NCBI GenBank assembly: GCA_900550235.1
Contig: URRQ01000018.1
Span: 1-42,189, forward strand
Direction: 5' to 3'
Origin: an uncultured Lachnospiraceae bacterium
GTDB lineage: Bacteria > Bacillota > Clostridia > Lachnospirales > Lachnospiraceae
Length of the DNA: 42,189 nt
Shown here: in pieces, positions 24,037-33,083 of the stretch
Numbering within the stretch: the first letter of the stretch is position 1
How the letters are laid out: each line of letters opens with the position of its first letter
Program-made: the position numbers and the translations under genes
The notes under the pieces: model-generated
Told to the model about the DNA's origin: nothing
The model's database searches: none
Seen by the model: only the letters and a program-made list of their open reading frames with translations

Positions 24037-24292
24037 AAAAAATAACCCCTATTCCAATTACCTGCAATATAAAGATTACCGGCACCCCTATATAGAACTT
24101 TGGTTTTTTCGTCTTATGACGAAATACCTGCATTCCCCAAAATGCCCCAATAGAACCTCCGATTACCGCAACCCCCAAAAGTGTAGCCTCCGGGATCCTC
24201 CATTGGCGACGTTTTGCCTTCTGCTTATCCAAACCATATAGGAAAAATGCAATTGCATTAATCATACACACATAAATTATTATATTTCTCAT
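24032..24292 (-). CDS. DUF1294 small membrane protein
   Basis: An 86-residue protein with about three membrane helices. After the first helix comes the DUF1294 hallmark GLDKQKAKRRQWRIPEATLLGVAVIGGSIGAFWGMQVFRHKTKKPKF, with the K/R-rich loop and HKT motif. Family function is unknown. The ATG at 24292 has GGAGGTAAG before it; the open frame extends far upstream but that part overlaps sdaAB antisense and has no SD. It is convergent with hydF and divergent from sdaAB. Confidence 0.85.
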   Translation of the reverse strand: MRNIIIYVCMINAIAFFLYGLDKQKAKRRQWRIPEATLLGVAVIGGSIGAFWGMQVFRHKTKKPKFYIGVPVIFILQVIGIGVIFS

Positions 24293-24311
24293 TTTCTTAC
24301 CTCCACAATCA

Positions 24312-24320
24312 TGATATAAT
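24312..24320 (+). promoter_or_regulatory. Extended -10 for the sdaAB-sdaAA operon
   Basis: TGA followed by consensus TATAAT (24315-24320), about 40 bases before the sdaAB start; no good -35 at the right distance. Confidence 0.5.
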
Positions 24321-24358
24321 AGAAACAATGAAATTGTAAACAGATCAGGAGGAAAACC

Positions 24359-25027
24359 ATGAATTTTCTTAGTATTTTTGATGTGATCGGTCCAAATATG
24401 ATTGGTCCATCCAGCTCCCATACAGCCGGCGCCGTAGCCATTGCTCTTCTTGCAAGAAAGATGTACGGACGCCCAATTAAAAAAGTTACGTTTACCCTTT
24501 ATGGTTCTTTTGCCAAGACATACAAAGGACACGGCACAGACAAAGCGCTTCTTGGTGGAACACTTGGCTTTGATACAGACGATGAAAGAATCCGAGATGC
24601 ATTTCAGATTGCAGACGAAATGGGCGTAGAATACCATTTTATCCCAGATGAAAAGACGATAACAAACCATCCAAATACAGCTGATATTTTCTTTGAAGAT
24701 GAAGACGGCCATACACTATTTGTACGCGGCGAATCCATCGGCGGTGGTAAAATGAAGATTGTACGCATCAACAACATTGATGTAGAATTTACAGGTGAAT
24801 ACAGTACCCTTATCGTTCAACAGATCGATAAACCGGGTGTGGTCGCACACATTACACAATGCTTGAGCGTTCACAATATCAATATCGCATTCATGCGTCT
24901 TTTCCGTGAAGACAAAGGCACTACTGCATTTACAGTTGTAGAATCCGACGAACCGATTCCAAGGGACATTTTACAGTATATTAAGATCAATCCAAACGTA
25001 CAGGATTTGATGCTCATCGAGATGTAG
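24359..25027 (+). CDS. sdaAB: L-serine ammonia-lyase, iron-sulfur-dependent, beta subunit
   Basis: A 222-residue beta subunit of the two-subunit serine dehydratase that turns L-serine into pyruvate and ammonia. The SDH_beta domain (about 1-150) has FDVIGPNMIGPSSSHTAGAVAIALLA and GTDKALLGGTLGF; an ACT domain (about 148-222) begins STLIVQQIDKPGVVAHITQCLSVHNINIAFM. The ACT domain may bind serine as a regulator, as known for such enzymes. SD AGGAGG. The alpha gene follows by 12 bases. Confidence 0.95.
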   Translation: MNFLSIFDVIGPNMIGPSSSHTAGAVAIALLARKMYGRPIKKVTFTLYGSFAKTYKGHGTDKALLGGTLGFDTDDERIRDAFQIADEMGVEYHFIPDEKTITNHPNTADIFFEDEDGHTLFVRGESIGGGKMKIVRINNIDVEFTGEYSTLIVQQIDKPGVVAHITQCLSVHNINIAFMRLFREDKGTTAFTVVESDEPIPRDILQYIKINPNVQDLMLIEM

Positions 25028-25039
25028 GAGGTAGGAAAA

Positions 25040-25915
25040 ATGGATTTTTATAACGGACAAGCTTTATTAGATATATGTGAAAAAGAACAGATTAAAATAT
25101 CGGTTGCTATGAAAGAACGGGAAGTGACAATGGGAACACTGACAAGTGAAGAAGTAGATAAGAAACTTGAAAAAGTTCTTGAAATCATGCATAACTCTTC
25201 CCACCGTCCAATCGAAAAACCAGGTAAATCCATCGGTGGATTGATCGGCGGAGAGGCCAAAATGATTCACGACCATGCTGAAACTTCGCAGAGCGTCGCT
25301 GGTTCCATGCTTTCCAAAGCTATGGCATACAGTATGGCTGTTTTGGAAGTGAACGCCTCAATGGGACTCATTGTTGCCGCTCCGACTGCAGGCTCTTCCG
25401 GTGTTCTTCCGGGAATCTTAATGGCGCTTCAGGAAGAAAAAGGGTTCTCTGACGAAGAGCTTTACAGCGGGCTTCTCAACGCCAGCGCCGTAGGATATAT
25501 TTTGATGCGCAATGCCTCTGTGTCAGGAGCAGAAGCCGGATGCCAGGCTGAGGTTGGTGCAGCATCTGCTATGGCTGCAAGCGCCATCGTTGAACTGATG
25601 GGCGGAACACCAAAACAATGCTTATCGGCTGCTGTACATGCTATGTCTAACTTACTTGGACTTGTGTGTGATCCAATCGCCGGACTTGTAGAGGCTCCAT
25701 GTCAGACACGAAATGCCATCGGTGTTGCGAATGCTATCACCTCCGCAGAACTTGCTTTGGCAGGTGTAGAACATCCAATTCCATTCGATGAGATGGCAGA
25801 ATCCATGTACCACGTAGGAAAAAGCCTTCCTTTCGAATTGCGTGAAACTGCAATGGGCGGATGCGCCGGTACTCCAACCGGCTGCCAATTAGGTTGCGCT
25901 ATTTGCGGAAAATAA
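25040..25915 (+). CDS. sdaAA: L-serine ammonia-lyase, iron-sulfur-dependent, alpha subunit
   Basis: A 291-residue catalytic subunit carrying the oxygen-labile [4Fe-4S] cluster. Candidate ligand cysteines lie in GAEAGCQAEVG, LVCDPIAG and GGCAGTPTGCQLGC, as in the family; VAAPTAGSSGVLPG and KPGKSIGGLIGGEAKMI are further markers. SD AGGAGG. With sdaAB it supplies pyruvate for fermentation; the neighbouring hyd genes provide the means to discharge reductant as hydrogen, a plausible metabolic link though not the same operon. Confidence 0.95.
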   Translation: MDFYNGQALLDICEKEQIKISVAMKEREVTMGTLTSEEVDKKLEKVLEIMHNSSHRPIEKPGKSIGGLIGGEAKMIHDHAETSQSVAGSMLSKAMAYSMAVLEVNASMGLIVAAPTAGSSGVLPGILMALQEEKGFSDEELYSGLLNASAVGYILMRNASVSGAEAGCQAEVGAASAMAASAIVELMGGTPKQCLSAAVHAMSNLLGLVCDPIAGLVEAPCQTRNAIGVANAITSAELALAGVEHPIPFDEMAESMYHVGKSLPFELRETAMGGCAGTPTGCQLGCAICGK

Positions 25916-25919
25916 TAGT

Positions 25920-25965
25920 AAAAGGTGTTTCTAAGGCACTCAAACCAGCCTTAGAAACACCTTTT
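25920..25965 (+). terminator. Terminator after sdaAA
   Basis: An 18-base inverted repeat, AAAAGGTGTTTCTAAGGC and GCCTTAGAAACACCTTTT, with a ten-base loop; A-run before and T-run after allow action in both directions, also serving the converging oppF. Confidence 0.85.
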
Positions 25966-26032
25966 GCAATTCTACATATTTCTAAATATTAAAGAAGGGA
26001 TTCTCATCTATCGCTTACAATCCTCTGAAATT

Positions 26033-27004
26033 TTATAAATGATGATGACAAAAGAACTTTGTTCCATTCTCTTCTTGTTGCTCTGGATATTTTTCCTGAC
26101 AAACAGAAGTACGATATTTACACCGCGAATAAAATGGACACATATTTTCTCTCTTTTCTACTATAATTTCATTTGCTTCACGTACTGTTTCTTTCTTATT
26201 TCTCTCTTCCGGATTTGGAAGTCTCATTTTTGGTACAGATCGAATCAAATATTCTGTGTAAGGATGTTTCGAATGGTTGTATACTTCTTCAACCGGTCCA
26301 ATCTCACAAATTCTTCCAAGATACATAATCACAACTCGATCTGCAATATAACGCACAACTCCCAAATCGTGCGAAATAAAAAGCAAACTTAAATTCCTCT
26401 GACTCTGAATGTCTTTTAGTAAGTTCAAAATCTGCGCCTGTACAGAAACATCCAACGCGGAAACTGGCTCATCACAAGCAATGAATGCCGGCTCTAACGC
26501 CAAAGCTCTGGCAATTCCAATTCTCTGCCTCTGCCCACCTGAAAACTGATATGGATAACGTTTCATATGGGTTTCATTTAACCCAACTGTCTCTAACAGT
26601 TCCCTTACTTTCTTTCTGCCATCTTCTTTTCCCTTGTACACTTTATTTGCCAAAAGTGGTTCCAAGAGGATATCTTCCGCTTTCATTTTCGGATCCAATG
26701 AAGCATACGGGTCTTGAAACACCATTTGCATGTTTCTACGGATTTCTCCTTTTTCTTCCTTTTTGGCAAATACGTCTTTTCCGTCAAAATAAACATTTCC
26801 TTCTGATGGTGTCTCTAACCCCAGGATAATTCTTCCCAATGTTGTCTTTCCGCAACCAGACTCTCCAACGAGCGCCAACGTCTCATTATTATATATTTCC
26901 AAATCCACATGATGTAACACGTGATTTTCTTTCTTTCCACTAAACAGACCCTTTGTTACAAATGTCTTACTAATATCTTTTGCTACAATTAATGATTTAT
27001 TCAT
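26033..27004 (-). CDS. Oligopeptide ABC transporter ATP-binding protein, OppF type
   Basis: A 323-residue ABC ATPase of the peptide/nickel importer family. Walker A GESGCGKTTLGR, Q-loop MVFQDPYASLDP, signature SGGQRQRIGIARALAL, Walker B FIACDEPVSALD, H-loop ISHDLGVV. The C-terminal oligo_HPY region (EVYNHSKHPYTEYLIRSVPKM) ends in a cysteine set CPFYSRCKYRTSVCQEKYP, which in relatives binds an [Fe-S] or structural cluster. Last gene of the opp operon, 6 bases after oppD. Confidence 0.93.
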   Translation of the reverse strand: MNKSLIVAKDISKTFVTKGLFSGKKENHVLHHVDLEIYNNETLALVGESGCGKTTLGRIILGLETPSEGNVYFDGKDVFAKKEEKGEIRRNMQMVFQDPYASLDPKMKAEDILLEPLLANKVYKGKEDGRKKVRELLETVGLNETHMKRYPYQFSGGQRQRIGIARALALEPAFIACDEPVSALDVSVQAQILNLLKDIQSQRNLSLLFISHDLGVVRYIADRVVIMYLGRICEIGPVEEVYNHSKHPYTEYLIRSVPKMRLPNPEERNKKETVREANEIIVEKRENMCPFYSRCKYRTSVCQEKYPEQQEENGTKFFCHHHL

Positions 27005-27010
27005 AAGCTA

Positions 27011-27976
27011 CTAACCCTCTTCATACAAGAAACATCTTACTCTTGTTCCATCTTTCTGTTGGTATAATTCCGGTTTTTCTTTTATACACTGCTCTGATTG
27101 ATACGGACATCTTTCCGCAAATCTGCATCCACTCGGAATATTTTCGATTGATGGCACCATTCCTTGAATTGACATCAATTGTTCGATTTTCTTTTCTGGA
27201 TCTGGTGATGCCTGTATTAATGCCTGTGTATATGGATGTTTCGGCGCTTGAAAAAATGTCTGTACATCCGCTTCTTCCACAATCTGTCCACAATACATAA
27301 CATACACATAATCGCAATTTTCACAAATCACAGCTAAGTCATGTGAAATCAATATAATGGAAACACTCAACGTTTCTCTTAATGAACGTAACAGTTGTAA
27401 AATCTGAGCCTGTATAGTCACATCCAACGCTGTTGTAGGTTCATCTGCAATGATCAAAGAAGGATTCGCCGCAATTGCCATTGCAATCATCACACGTTGA
27501 TTCAAACCTCCGGAAAGTTGATGAGGATATTGATTATAGCGTAACTGTGCATCCGGAATTCCAACAGATTCCATTAACGCAATGGTTTTCTTTTTCAATT
27601 CCTCTTTTGATAAGTCAGAATGCAATTTCAAACTTTCTTCAATCTGTTTCCCTACTTTATGAAGTGGATGAAGAGCACGCACCGGCTCTTGAAAAATCAT
27701 CGAGATATCTTTACCACGGATTTTTCGTAACTCTTTTTCTTTTAAATTTGTCAGATCTTCTCCACGAAACAGGATTTCTCCAGATTTCACTTTAATATTG
27801 ACTGGCATGAGCTGCATGACAGCTAAACTCGTCATACTTTTTCCACATCCTGACTCACCGACAATTCCTACGATCTCTTTCTTTTTTACTTTGATATTCA
27901 CTTTATCTACAATCGCATTTTTCGATTTTGGGTCACCAATTGTAATATCTTTTACCTCTAATAACACGTCTTCCAT
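27011..27976 (-). CDS. Oligopeptide ABC transporter ATP-binding protein, OppD type
   Basis: A 321-residue ABC ATPase pairing with the OppF-type protein. Walker A GESGCGKSMTSLAVMQLM, Q-loop MIFQEPVRALHP, Walker B LIIADEPTTALD, H-loop ISHDLAVI, and the oligo_HPY region KHPYTQALIQASPDP with C-terminal cysteines (GCRFAERCPYQSEQC). The signature reads LSGGLNQRVMIAMA, a small change from the more usual LSGGMRQR. Confidence 0.93.
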   Translation of the reverse strand: MEDVLLEVKDITIGDPKSKNAIVDKVNIKVKKKEIVGIVGESGCGKSMTSLAVMQLMPVNIKVKSGEILFRGEDLTNLKEKELRKIRGKDISMIFQEPVRALHPLHKVGKQIEESLKLHSDLSKEELKKKTIALMESVGIPDAQLRYNQYPHQLSGGLNQRVMIAMAIAANPSLIIADEPTTALDVTIQAQILQLLRSLRETLSVSIILISHDLAVICENCDYVYVMYCGQIVEEADVQTFFQAPKHPYTQALIQASPDPEKKIEQLMSIQGMVPSIENIPSGCRFAERCPYQSEQCIKEKPELYQQKDGTRVRCFLYEEG

Positions 27977-27988
27977 CTTACTCCTCCT

Positions 27989-28849
27989 TTACTTAGCCGT
28001 ACGTTTCGGATCAAGCAAATCTCGCAAACTATCTCCAAAGAAATTCAAACATAAAGAAATAAGAAGAATATAAATTGCCGGAGCCAAAGAAATCCAAGGA
28101 GCATCAAATAAATACGTTCTGCCTTTCGATACCATAACCCCAAGGCTAGTTTGTGGTGGCTGCGCACCAAATCCAAGAAAACTCAAACCGGCTTCTGAAA
28201 GAATCGCAACCGGAATAGACATTGTATAAAGTACAAGCAACATAGAACGAATATTGGGCAAAATATGTTTTATCATAATTTTCCATTTACTAACACCCAT
28301 TGATCTGGCCGCTTCAATATAAGTACTATTCTTCAACGATAACGTCTGTGCCCGTACTGTTCTTGCAGTTCCTGCCCAACCGACAAGGATTAACGCCAAC
28401 ATCAAGTTTTTTGTACTAGCGCCAAGATTGTAGACAATTGCCATTGCAAGGATCATAAACGGATAAGACAACACGATATCTACCAATCGCATAATACATG
28501 TATCCAACAATTTTGATGAAGTCATTCCTGCGACCATTCCCAAAAAGGTTCCAATAATCAGATTAATCGTTGTTGGCACAAATCCAATAAACAGTGATAT
28601 TCTAGATGCATATAGAATACGGCTGAAAATGTCTCTGCTTAATTCATCTGTCCCAAAAATATGCTCTGCAGAAGGCGCCATTTTCGGCTTCGTGTACTGC
28701 GTCTCATTAATTCCATATGGCGCAATCACATCTGCAAAAACCGCCAGAAAAATAAATACTAAAATCATAAGCAGACTAATAAATCCCACAGGATCTTCTT
28801 TTATATATTTCAATATATTTCTGCCGGCATTTTTCATTTTATTTTTCAT
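27989..28849 (-). CDS. Oligopeptide ABC transporter permease, OppC type
   Basis: A 286-residue permease with six helices. N-terminal cytosolic residues then FISLLMILVFIFLAVFADVIAPYG (OppC_N), HIFGTDELSRDIFSRILYASRISL, and the EAA loop YIEAARSMGVSKWKIMIKHILPN that docks on the ATPases. C-terminal SFLGFGAQPPQTSLGVMVSKGR is typical of OppC/DppC. Spaced 9 bases after the oppB-type gene. Confidence 0.93.
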   Translation of the reverse strand: MKNKMKNAGRNILKYIKEDPVGFISLLMILVFIFLAVFADVIAPYGINETQYTKPKMAPSAEHIFGTDELSRDIFSRILYASRISLFIGFVPTTINLIIGTFLGMVAGMTSSKLLDTCIMRLVDIVLSYPFMILAMAIVYNLGASTKNLMLALILVGWAGTARTVRAQTLSLKNSTYIEAARSMGVSKWKIMIKHILPNIRSMLLVLYTMSIPVAILSEAGLSFLGFGAQPPQTSLGVMVSKGRTYLFDAPWISLAPAIYILLISLCLNFFGDSLRDLLDPKRTAK

Positions 28850-28858
28850 GCTTTCCTC

Positions 28859-29779
28859 CTAATCGTATCGCACTCTAGGATCTGCCAGTGCGTAAATAAT
28901 ATCTGCAATTAAATTTCCAATAATAATCAACATCGTACTAAGAATAATAGTTCCCTGCAAAAGCGGAATATCTCTATTCGTTAACGCAGAAATTGACAAT
29001 GTTCCGATTCCCGGAATACTGAAAATATTTTCTGTAATTAAGGCGCCACCAAGCAAAGATGTAAACTGCATCATCATAATTGTGATTACCGGCAAAATAG
29101 ACATCTTCAATGCATGAAAAATAACAATTCCCATCCGCGTCTGTCCTTTTGCTTTCGCAGTTGTAATATAATCTGCCTGAATAACATCAATCAAATTCGT
29201 CCGGATCAGACGAGAAATCTCACCTGCCATACTCCATCCCAAAACAATGGATGGTAAAACCAAATGCGCAGTTGTTGTAAATCCACTAATTGGCAGCCAT
29301 TTCAATTTGTAAGCTATCAAATATTGTAAAATAATTCCAATAGAAAAAGTCGGCATGGATATTCCCATCAACGAAACGCCCATAAATAATTTATCTAAAA
29401 TTGTATTTTTCTTCAATGCACTGATAATTCCCACCGGAATCCCCAGTCCCCAGGCAAATATAATAGCCGATACAGCCAATTTTATTGTATTTGGAAATGC
29501 ATTTTTGATTAAATTTGCAACCGGCTGATTCATAACAAAGGAAGTCCCTAGGTCTCCACGCAACAAATCTTTCATATACAATCCAAAACGAACCAGAATC
29601 GGATCATTCAAATGCATTTCCGCTTCCACTCTGGCAACTGTCTCATTATTAATTTTGTTTGACATCATTGCAGTAACCGCGTTTCCAGGGATAAGATTCA
29701 TCAAAATAAATGTGATCATTATTACTCCCAAAAGAATTGGAATAGATACCGCAATTCGTTTTCCAATATATTTTCGCAT
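28859..29779 (-). CDS. Oligopeptide ABC transporter permease, OppB type
   Basis: A 306-residue permease with six helices. MRKYIGKRIAVSIPILLGVIMITFILMNLIPGN is the standard OppB/DppB start; the EAA loop is DYITTAKAKGQTRMGIVIFHALKMS and the end VRYD is typical. The ATG at 29779 with GGGAGAAAAC is chosen; an in-frame ATG 29 codons upstream lies inside the intercistronic hairpins. Confidence 0.92.
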   Translation of the reverse strand: MRKYIGKRIAVSIPILLGVIMITFILMNLIPGNAVTAMMSNKINNETVARVEAEMHLNDPILVRFGLYMKDLLRGDLGTSFVMNQPVANLIKNAFPNTIKLAVSAIIFAWGLGIPVGIISALKKNTILDKLFMGVSLMGISMPTFSIGIILQYLIAYKLKWLPISGFTTTAHLVLPSIVLGWSMAGEISRLIRTNLIDVIQADYITTAKAKGQTRMGIVIFHALKMSILPVITIMMMQFTSLLGGALITENIFSIPGIGTLSISALTNRDIPLLQGTIILSTMLIIIGNLIADIIYALADPRVRYD

Positions 29780-29802
29780 ATGTTTTCTCCCTATATGTAT
29801 AA

Positions 29803-29872
29803 AAGTGTGCATTCTCATACACACTTTCCTACATACTTTCATGAAGAAAGGTATCAAGAACGACACCTTTCT
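29803..29872 (-). terminator. Two intercistronic hairpins between the substrate-binding protein gene and oppB
   Basis: Hairpin one pairs AGAAAGGT (29845-29852) with ACCTTTCT (29865-29872); hairpin two pairs AAGTGTG (29803-29809) with CACACTT (29820-29826) and is followed by T-rich sequence on the minus strand. They probably act as a partial terminator or RNA stabiliser so that more binding protein than membrane components is made. Confidence 0.55.
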
Positions 29873-29888
29873 CCTGAATTATTCTTAT

Positions 29889-31538
29889 TTATTTGTTATA
29901 AGATTCATCAATTTCTACATTATGTGTTGAACAGCAAACCCATCCCTGCCATCCAAGCTGGAAGTTCTTAAGTCTTGGGCTAATAATACATGTACGTTTC
30001 TCTGCTGCAATTGGTAAATATAATGCTTTCTCTGTAACAATTTCTGCCTCTAATCCTTGAAGCGCTGCAATTCTTTCCTCTGCATCAAGAAGTCCATTTG
30101 CTTTCTTAATACGATCACTTAAATCCTTGTCTGTGATATTGTATCCATTAGAAGCGCTGCTCTCTACAGTAAATGTTGTAAAGAATGAACCTGGATCTGG
30201 AACATCTGCTGTTACCGGCCCAAGTGTCAATGAGAATCCTTCGCCACTTGCAACTGTATCCCAATAAGAAGTCATATCCATATTTTTGATTTCTGCCTTA
30301 ATTCCTACTTCTCCAAGCATTGACTGAATCATTTCATTGATTGGATGTGTATAACTACTTTCTCCATTCTGAAGAATTGTAAGTGTTACATCTGATTCAT
30401 GTCCTGCATCTTTTAATAATTTTTTAGCTGTTTCTACATCATATTTGATTTCTGGCTGTTCTTCATTGTAGCCTGGAATTGCTGGAGGAAGTACTCCGTT
30501 TAATAATGTAGCTTCTCCATTATAGAAATTCTGGTTAATTAAGTCACGGTTGATTGCAGCCTGAACTGCTTTTCTAATATTTTCATCAGCCATAAATTCA
30601 TCTTTCTGATTGAATACAATATAATCCATACTTGGAGGCTGATATCCGATTAACTGATCTTTCCAAAATTCGCTATTCTGGAAATATTCAAGATTTTCCT
30701 GCTTTACTGACATGTAATCTAACTCACCGTTTTCAAACATCATACGTTCTGTAGAAGCATCAATATTCATTAAATAACGTACACCTTCGATTTTTGCTGG
30801 TGTATTAAAGTACTCGTCATTTCTTACAAGATTGATTTCCTGATCCTGTGTCCAGTCTTTAAATTTCATATATCCTGTACCAACTGTATATTGTGGATCA
30901 AAACCAAATTTATCTTTTCCTTCTTCTACTGCTTTACGATTGTAAATAGATGCAGGTGCACCTGTCATACTTGCAAGGAAGGATGCTGATGGAGCTGAAA
31001 GTGTAATCGCTACAGTATAATCGTCAATTACTTTTACACCTTCAATTACATCTGACTTTCCATCAAGGCGTTCCTGATATCCTTTAATTTCCTGGAACTG
31101 ACCTGCATTCACACAAGCTTCTTCCGGATTTACAGCTTTATCGATTGTAAACAATACGTCATCTGCTTTGAATTCTTCTCCGTTGTGAAATTTAACACCT
31201 TTTCTTAAATGGAATGTATATGTAAGTCCATCCTCACTAATATCCCATTTCTCAGCAAGACTTGGAATAATCTCTGTCTCACCTGCTTCATTTACAACAA
31301 CGTCTACAAGGCGGTCATAAATCTGAAGCGGAATAAAATAATCCGCATTTGTTTTCTGAATGTCTAATGTTTTCGGGTTTTGGAATAATGTAAGTACCAT
31401 GATATTACCGTTTTTGCTTACATATTCTGTTTTTGTTTCGTTTTTAGCCGGTGTTTTCTCTTCTGTTTTTCCACAGCCAGCAAGCATAGAAACAGATAAC
31501 GTAGCAGCTAAAAGCATGCTTAAGATTTTCTTTTTCAT
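29889..31538 (-). CDS. Peptide ABC transporter substrate-binding lipoprotein (SBP_bac_5)
   Basis: A 549-residue extracytoplasmic binding protein of the OppA/DppA class. The signal peptide KKKILSMLLAATLSVSMLAGC has a lipobox LAGC with the lipidated cysteine at residue 22, followed by a Lys/Glu/Thr linker. The body has the family motif AEKWDISEDGLTYTFHLRKGVKFHNGEEFKADDVLFTI. First gene of the opp operon. The start at 31538 has AGGAGAGGTAAG upstream; a start 19 codons earlier would hide the signal peptide behind a basic stretch. Confidence 0.93.
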   Translation of the reverse strand: MKKKILSMLLAATLSVSMLAGCGKTEEKTPAKNETKTEYVSKNGNIMVLTLFQNPKTLDIQKTNADYFIPLQIYDRLVDVVVNEAGETEIIPSLAEKWDISEDGLTYTFHLRKGVKFHNGEEFKADDVLFTIDKAVNPEEACVNAGQFQEIKGYQERLDGKSDVIEGVKVIDDYTVAITLSAPSASFLASMTGAPASIYNRKAVEEGKDKFGFDPQYTVGTGYMKFKDWTQDQEINLVRNDEYFNTPAKIEGVRYLMNIDASTERMMFENGELDYMSVKQENLEYFQNSEFWKDQLIGYQPPSMDYIVFNQKDEFMADENIRKAVQAAINRDLINQNFYNGEATLLNGVLPPAIPGYNEEQPEIKYDVETAKKLLKDAGHESDVTLTILQNGESSYTHPINEMIQSMLGEVGIKAEIKNMDMTSYWDTVASGEGFSLTLGPVTADVPDPGSFFTTFTVESSASNGYNITDKDLSDRIKKANGLLDAEERIAALQGLEAEIVTEKALYLPIAAEKRTCIISPRLKNFQLGWQGWVCCSTHNVEIDESYNK

Positions 31539-31585
31539 TTTCTTACCTCTCCTATTATTTATGCTTCTTACCCCAAAGCATCTGT

Positions 31586-31614
31586 ATTCTATCACACCTA
31601 AAACAATAAGTAAA
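31586..31614 (-). promoter_or_regulatory. Promoter of the opp operon
   Basis: On the minus strand TTTACT (31609-31614) and TAGAAT (31586-31591), 17 bases apart, with TGA making the -10 extended. Confidence 0.55.
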
Positions 31615-31695
31615 ATAAATTCTTCCTATATCATTTATACCAATTATCTATAGCTTTTTTCACAAACAAAAGCCTTCTCCGTACCCCATTTTCCC

Positions 31696-32136
31696 TTATT
31701 TATCCTCTATCGCCATTACCATATCAATTCTTCTTTGGTGTCTTCCACCTTCAAATTCAGCGCTTAGCCATGTATCCACGATCATTTTTGCCATCTCAAT
31801 TCCAACAACTCTTGCTCCAAACGCTAAAACATTGGCATCATTATGCATTCTAGAAAGTTTTGCCGTATATGGTTCGCTACATACAACAGCACGCACACCT
31901 TTTACTTTGTTAGCTGCAAGTGAAATTCCAAAACCTGTTCCACAGATTAAGATTCCTTTTTCTACCTCACCATTTACAACAGCACGTCCTACTTTTTCTC
32001 CATATTCCGGATAATCGCAGCTTGCTGTAGAATCTGTTCCGTAATTCACGACTTCATGTCCAAGCTCCTCTAAATATGCTGTAATCTCCTGTTTCATTTC
32101 TACTGCTGAATGATCATTTCCAATTCCAATTCTCAT
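31696..32136 (-). CDS. rpiB: Ribose 5-phosphate isomerase B (RpiB/LacAB family)
   Basis: A 146-residue sugar-phosphate isomerase, interconverting ribose 5-phosphate and ribulose 5-phosphate. Family features: IGIGNDHSAVEMK (substrate-binding Asp-His), VNYGTDSTASCDYPEYG, and the active-site cysteine in GILICGTGFGISLAANKV; the end is GGRHQRRIDMV with the substrate-binding HxRR. The start at 32136 has AAGGAGAATAAA. Close paralogues act on other pentose or hexose phosphates, so the exact substrate is not certain. Confidence 0.9.
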   Translation of the reverse strand: MRIGIGNDHSAVEMKQEITAYLEELGHEVVNYGTDSTASCDYPEYGEKVGRAVVNGEVEKGILICGTGFGISLAANKVKGVRAVVCSEPYTAKLSRMHNDANVLAFGARVVGIEMAKMIVDTWLSAEFEGGRHQRRIDMVMAIEDK

Positions 32137-32183
32137 AGTTTTATTCTCCTTTTCTTTTCTGTGTTTAAACAATATCTTTTATC

Positions 32184-32212
32184 ATTATACCAAAAATCCC
32201 TCTTTTCGCCAA
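32184..32212 (-). promoter_or_regulatory. Promoter of rpiB
   Basis: On the minus strand TTGGCG (32207-32212) and TATAAT (32184-32189), 17 bases apart, with TGG before the -10. Confidence 0.65.
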
Positions 32213-32223
32213 TGTATTTTCAG

Positions 32224-32252
32224 TTGCACATCTTACCATGCAACGGTATAAT
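32224..32252 (+). promoter_or_regulatory. Promoter of the HAD phosphatase-nitroreductase operon
   Basis: TTGCAC (32224-32229) and TATAAT (32247-32252) with a 17-base spacer, back to back with the rpiB promoter. Confidence 0.65.
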
Positions 32253-32272
32253 GACTTCGGAGGTAATTGACT

Positions 32273-33049
32273 ATGATAAAACTAATTGCAAGCGATTTAG
32301 ACGGCACATTGCTTTTGAATGATGCACAATCTCTAAATCCGGAACTATTTGATCTCATATTAAAATTAAAGGAAAAGGGAATCCACTTCATCGCCGCAAG
32401 CGGAAGACAGTACGCCAGCATGCACCGATTATTCGCACCTATAAAAGACCAGATTTCCTATATTACAGAAAATGGTTCTCTATGCTTTCACGAAGGAGAA
32501 ATCACTTCTATGGAAACGATGGATCGTGAATTAGGACTTCGCATTTTGGAAGATATCCACAACCGTAAAAACTGTCATATTCTTTTATCCTGTCAAGATA
32601 CATACTATACCGATTCAGAAAAGGTATTCTATCATATGCGGGACACTCTGCATTCCGATATTAAACTCGTACCGGATGTGTCTGAAATTCAAGAGCCCTT
32701 CTTGAAAATCGCGGTATATGATGATGTTACAATTGCCGATACTGCGCGTTACTTTTACGAAAAATATAACGACCTCATTCCTGTGGCCACTTCCGGTACT
32801 GTATGGGTAGATTTTGTTCTTCCAAATGCAAACAAAGGAACGGCATTGCAAGCTTTTGCAGAATATTTTCATGTCAAACCGGAAGAATGCATGGCATTTG
32901 GCGATCAACAAAATGATATTGAAATGCTGGAATTTGCAGGGGAAAGCTATGCAATGGAAAAAGCAGCTCCTGGAGTGGCTTCCCACGCAAAATATACAAC
33001 AAATTGCGTAGAAGACGTACTACGTGAGCTACTTAAGTCTCTTTTATAA
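32273..33049 (+). CDS. Cof-type HAD-IIB family phosphatase
   Basis: A 258-residue HAD hydrolase with a type IIB cap (Cof/YidA/YbjI group), which dephosphorylates sugar phosphates, FMN and similar small molecules. Motif I is LIASDLDGTLL (nucleophile Asp), motif II AASGR, motif III the Lys around NANKGTALQ, and motif IV AFGDQQNDIEML. The ATG at 32273 follows GGAGGTAATTGACT. The nitroreductase gene starts 35 bases after its stop, so they form an operon. Confidence 0.9.
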   Translation: MIKLIASDLDGTLLLNDAQSLNPELFDLILKLKEKGIHFIAASGRQYASMHRLFAPIKDQISYITENGSLCFHEGEITSMETMDRELGLRILEDIHNRKNCHILLSCQDTYYTDSEKVFYHMRDTLHSDIKLVPDVSEIQEPFLKIAVYDDVTIADTARYFYEKYNDLIPVATSGTVWVDFVLPNANKGTALQAFAEYFHVKPEECMAFGDQQNDIEMLEFAGESYAMEKAAPGVASHAKYTTNCVEDVLRELLKSLL

Positions 33050-33083
33050 ACCTAACACATCGAACACGAAAGGGGAATTTAAA

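Noticed and set aside
24293..24712. Long N-terminal extension of the DUF1294 gene
   Set aside because: It runs antisense through sdaAB and its promoter; the ATG at 24292 has a strong SD and the family begins there.
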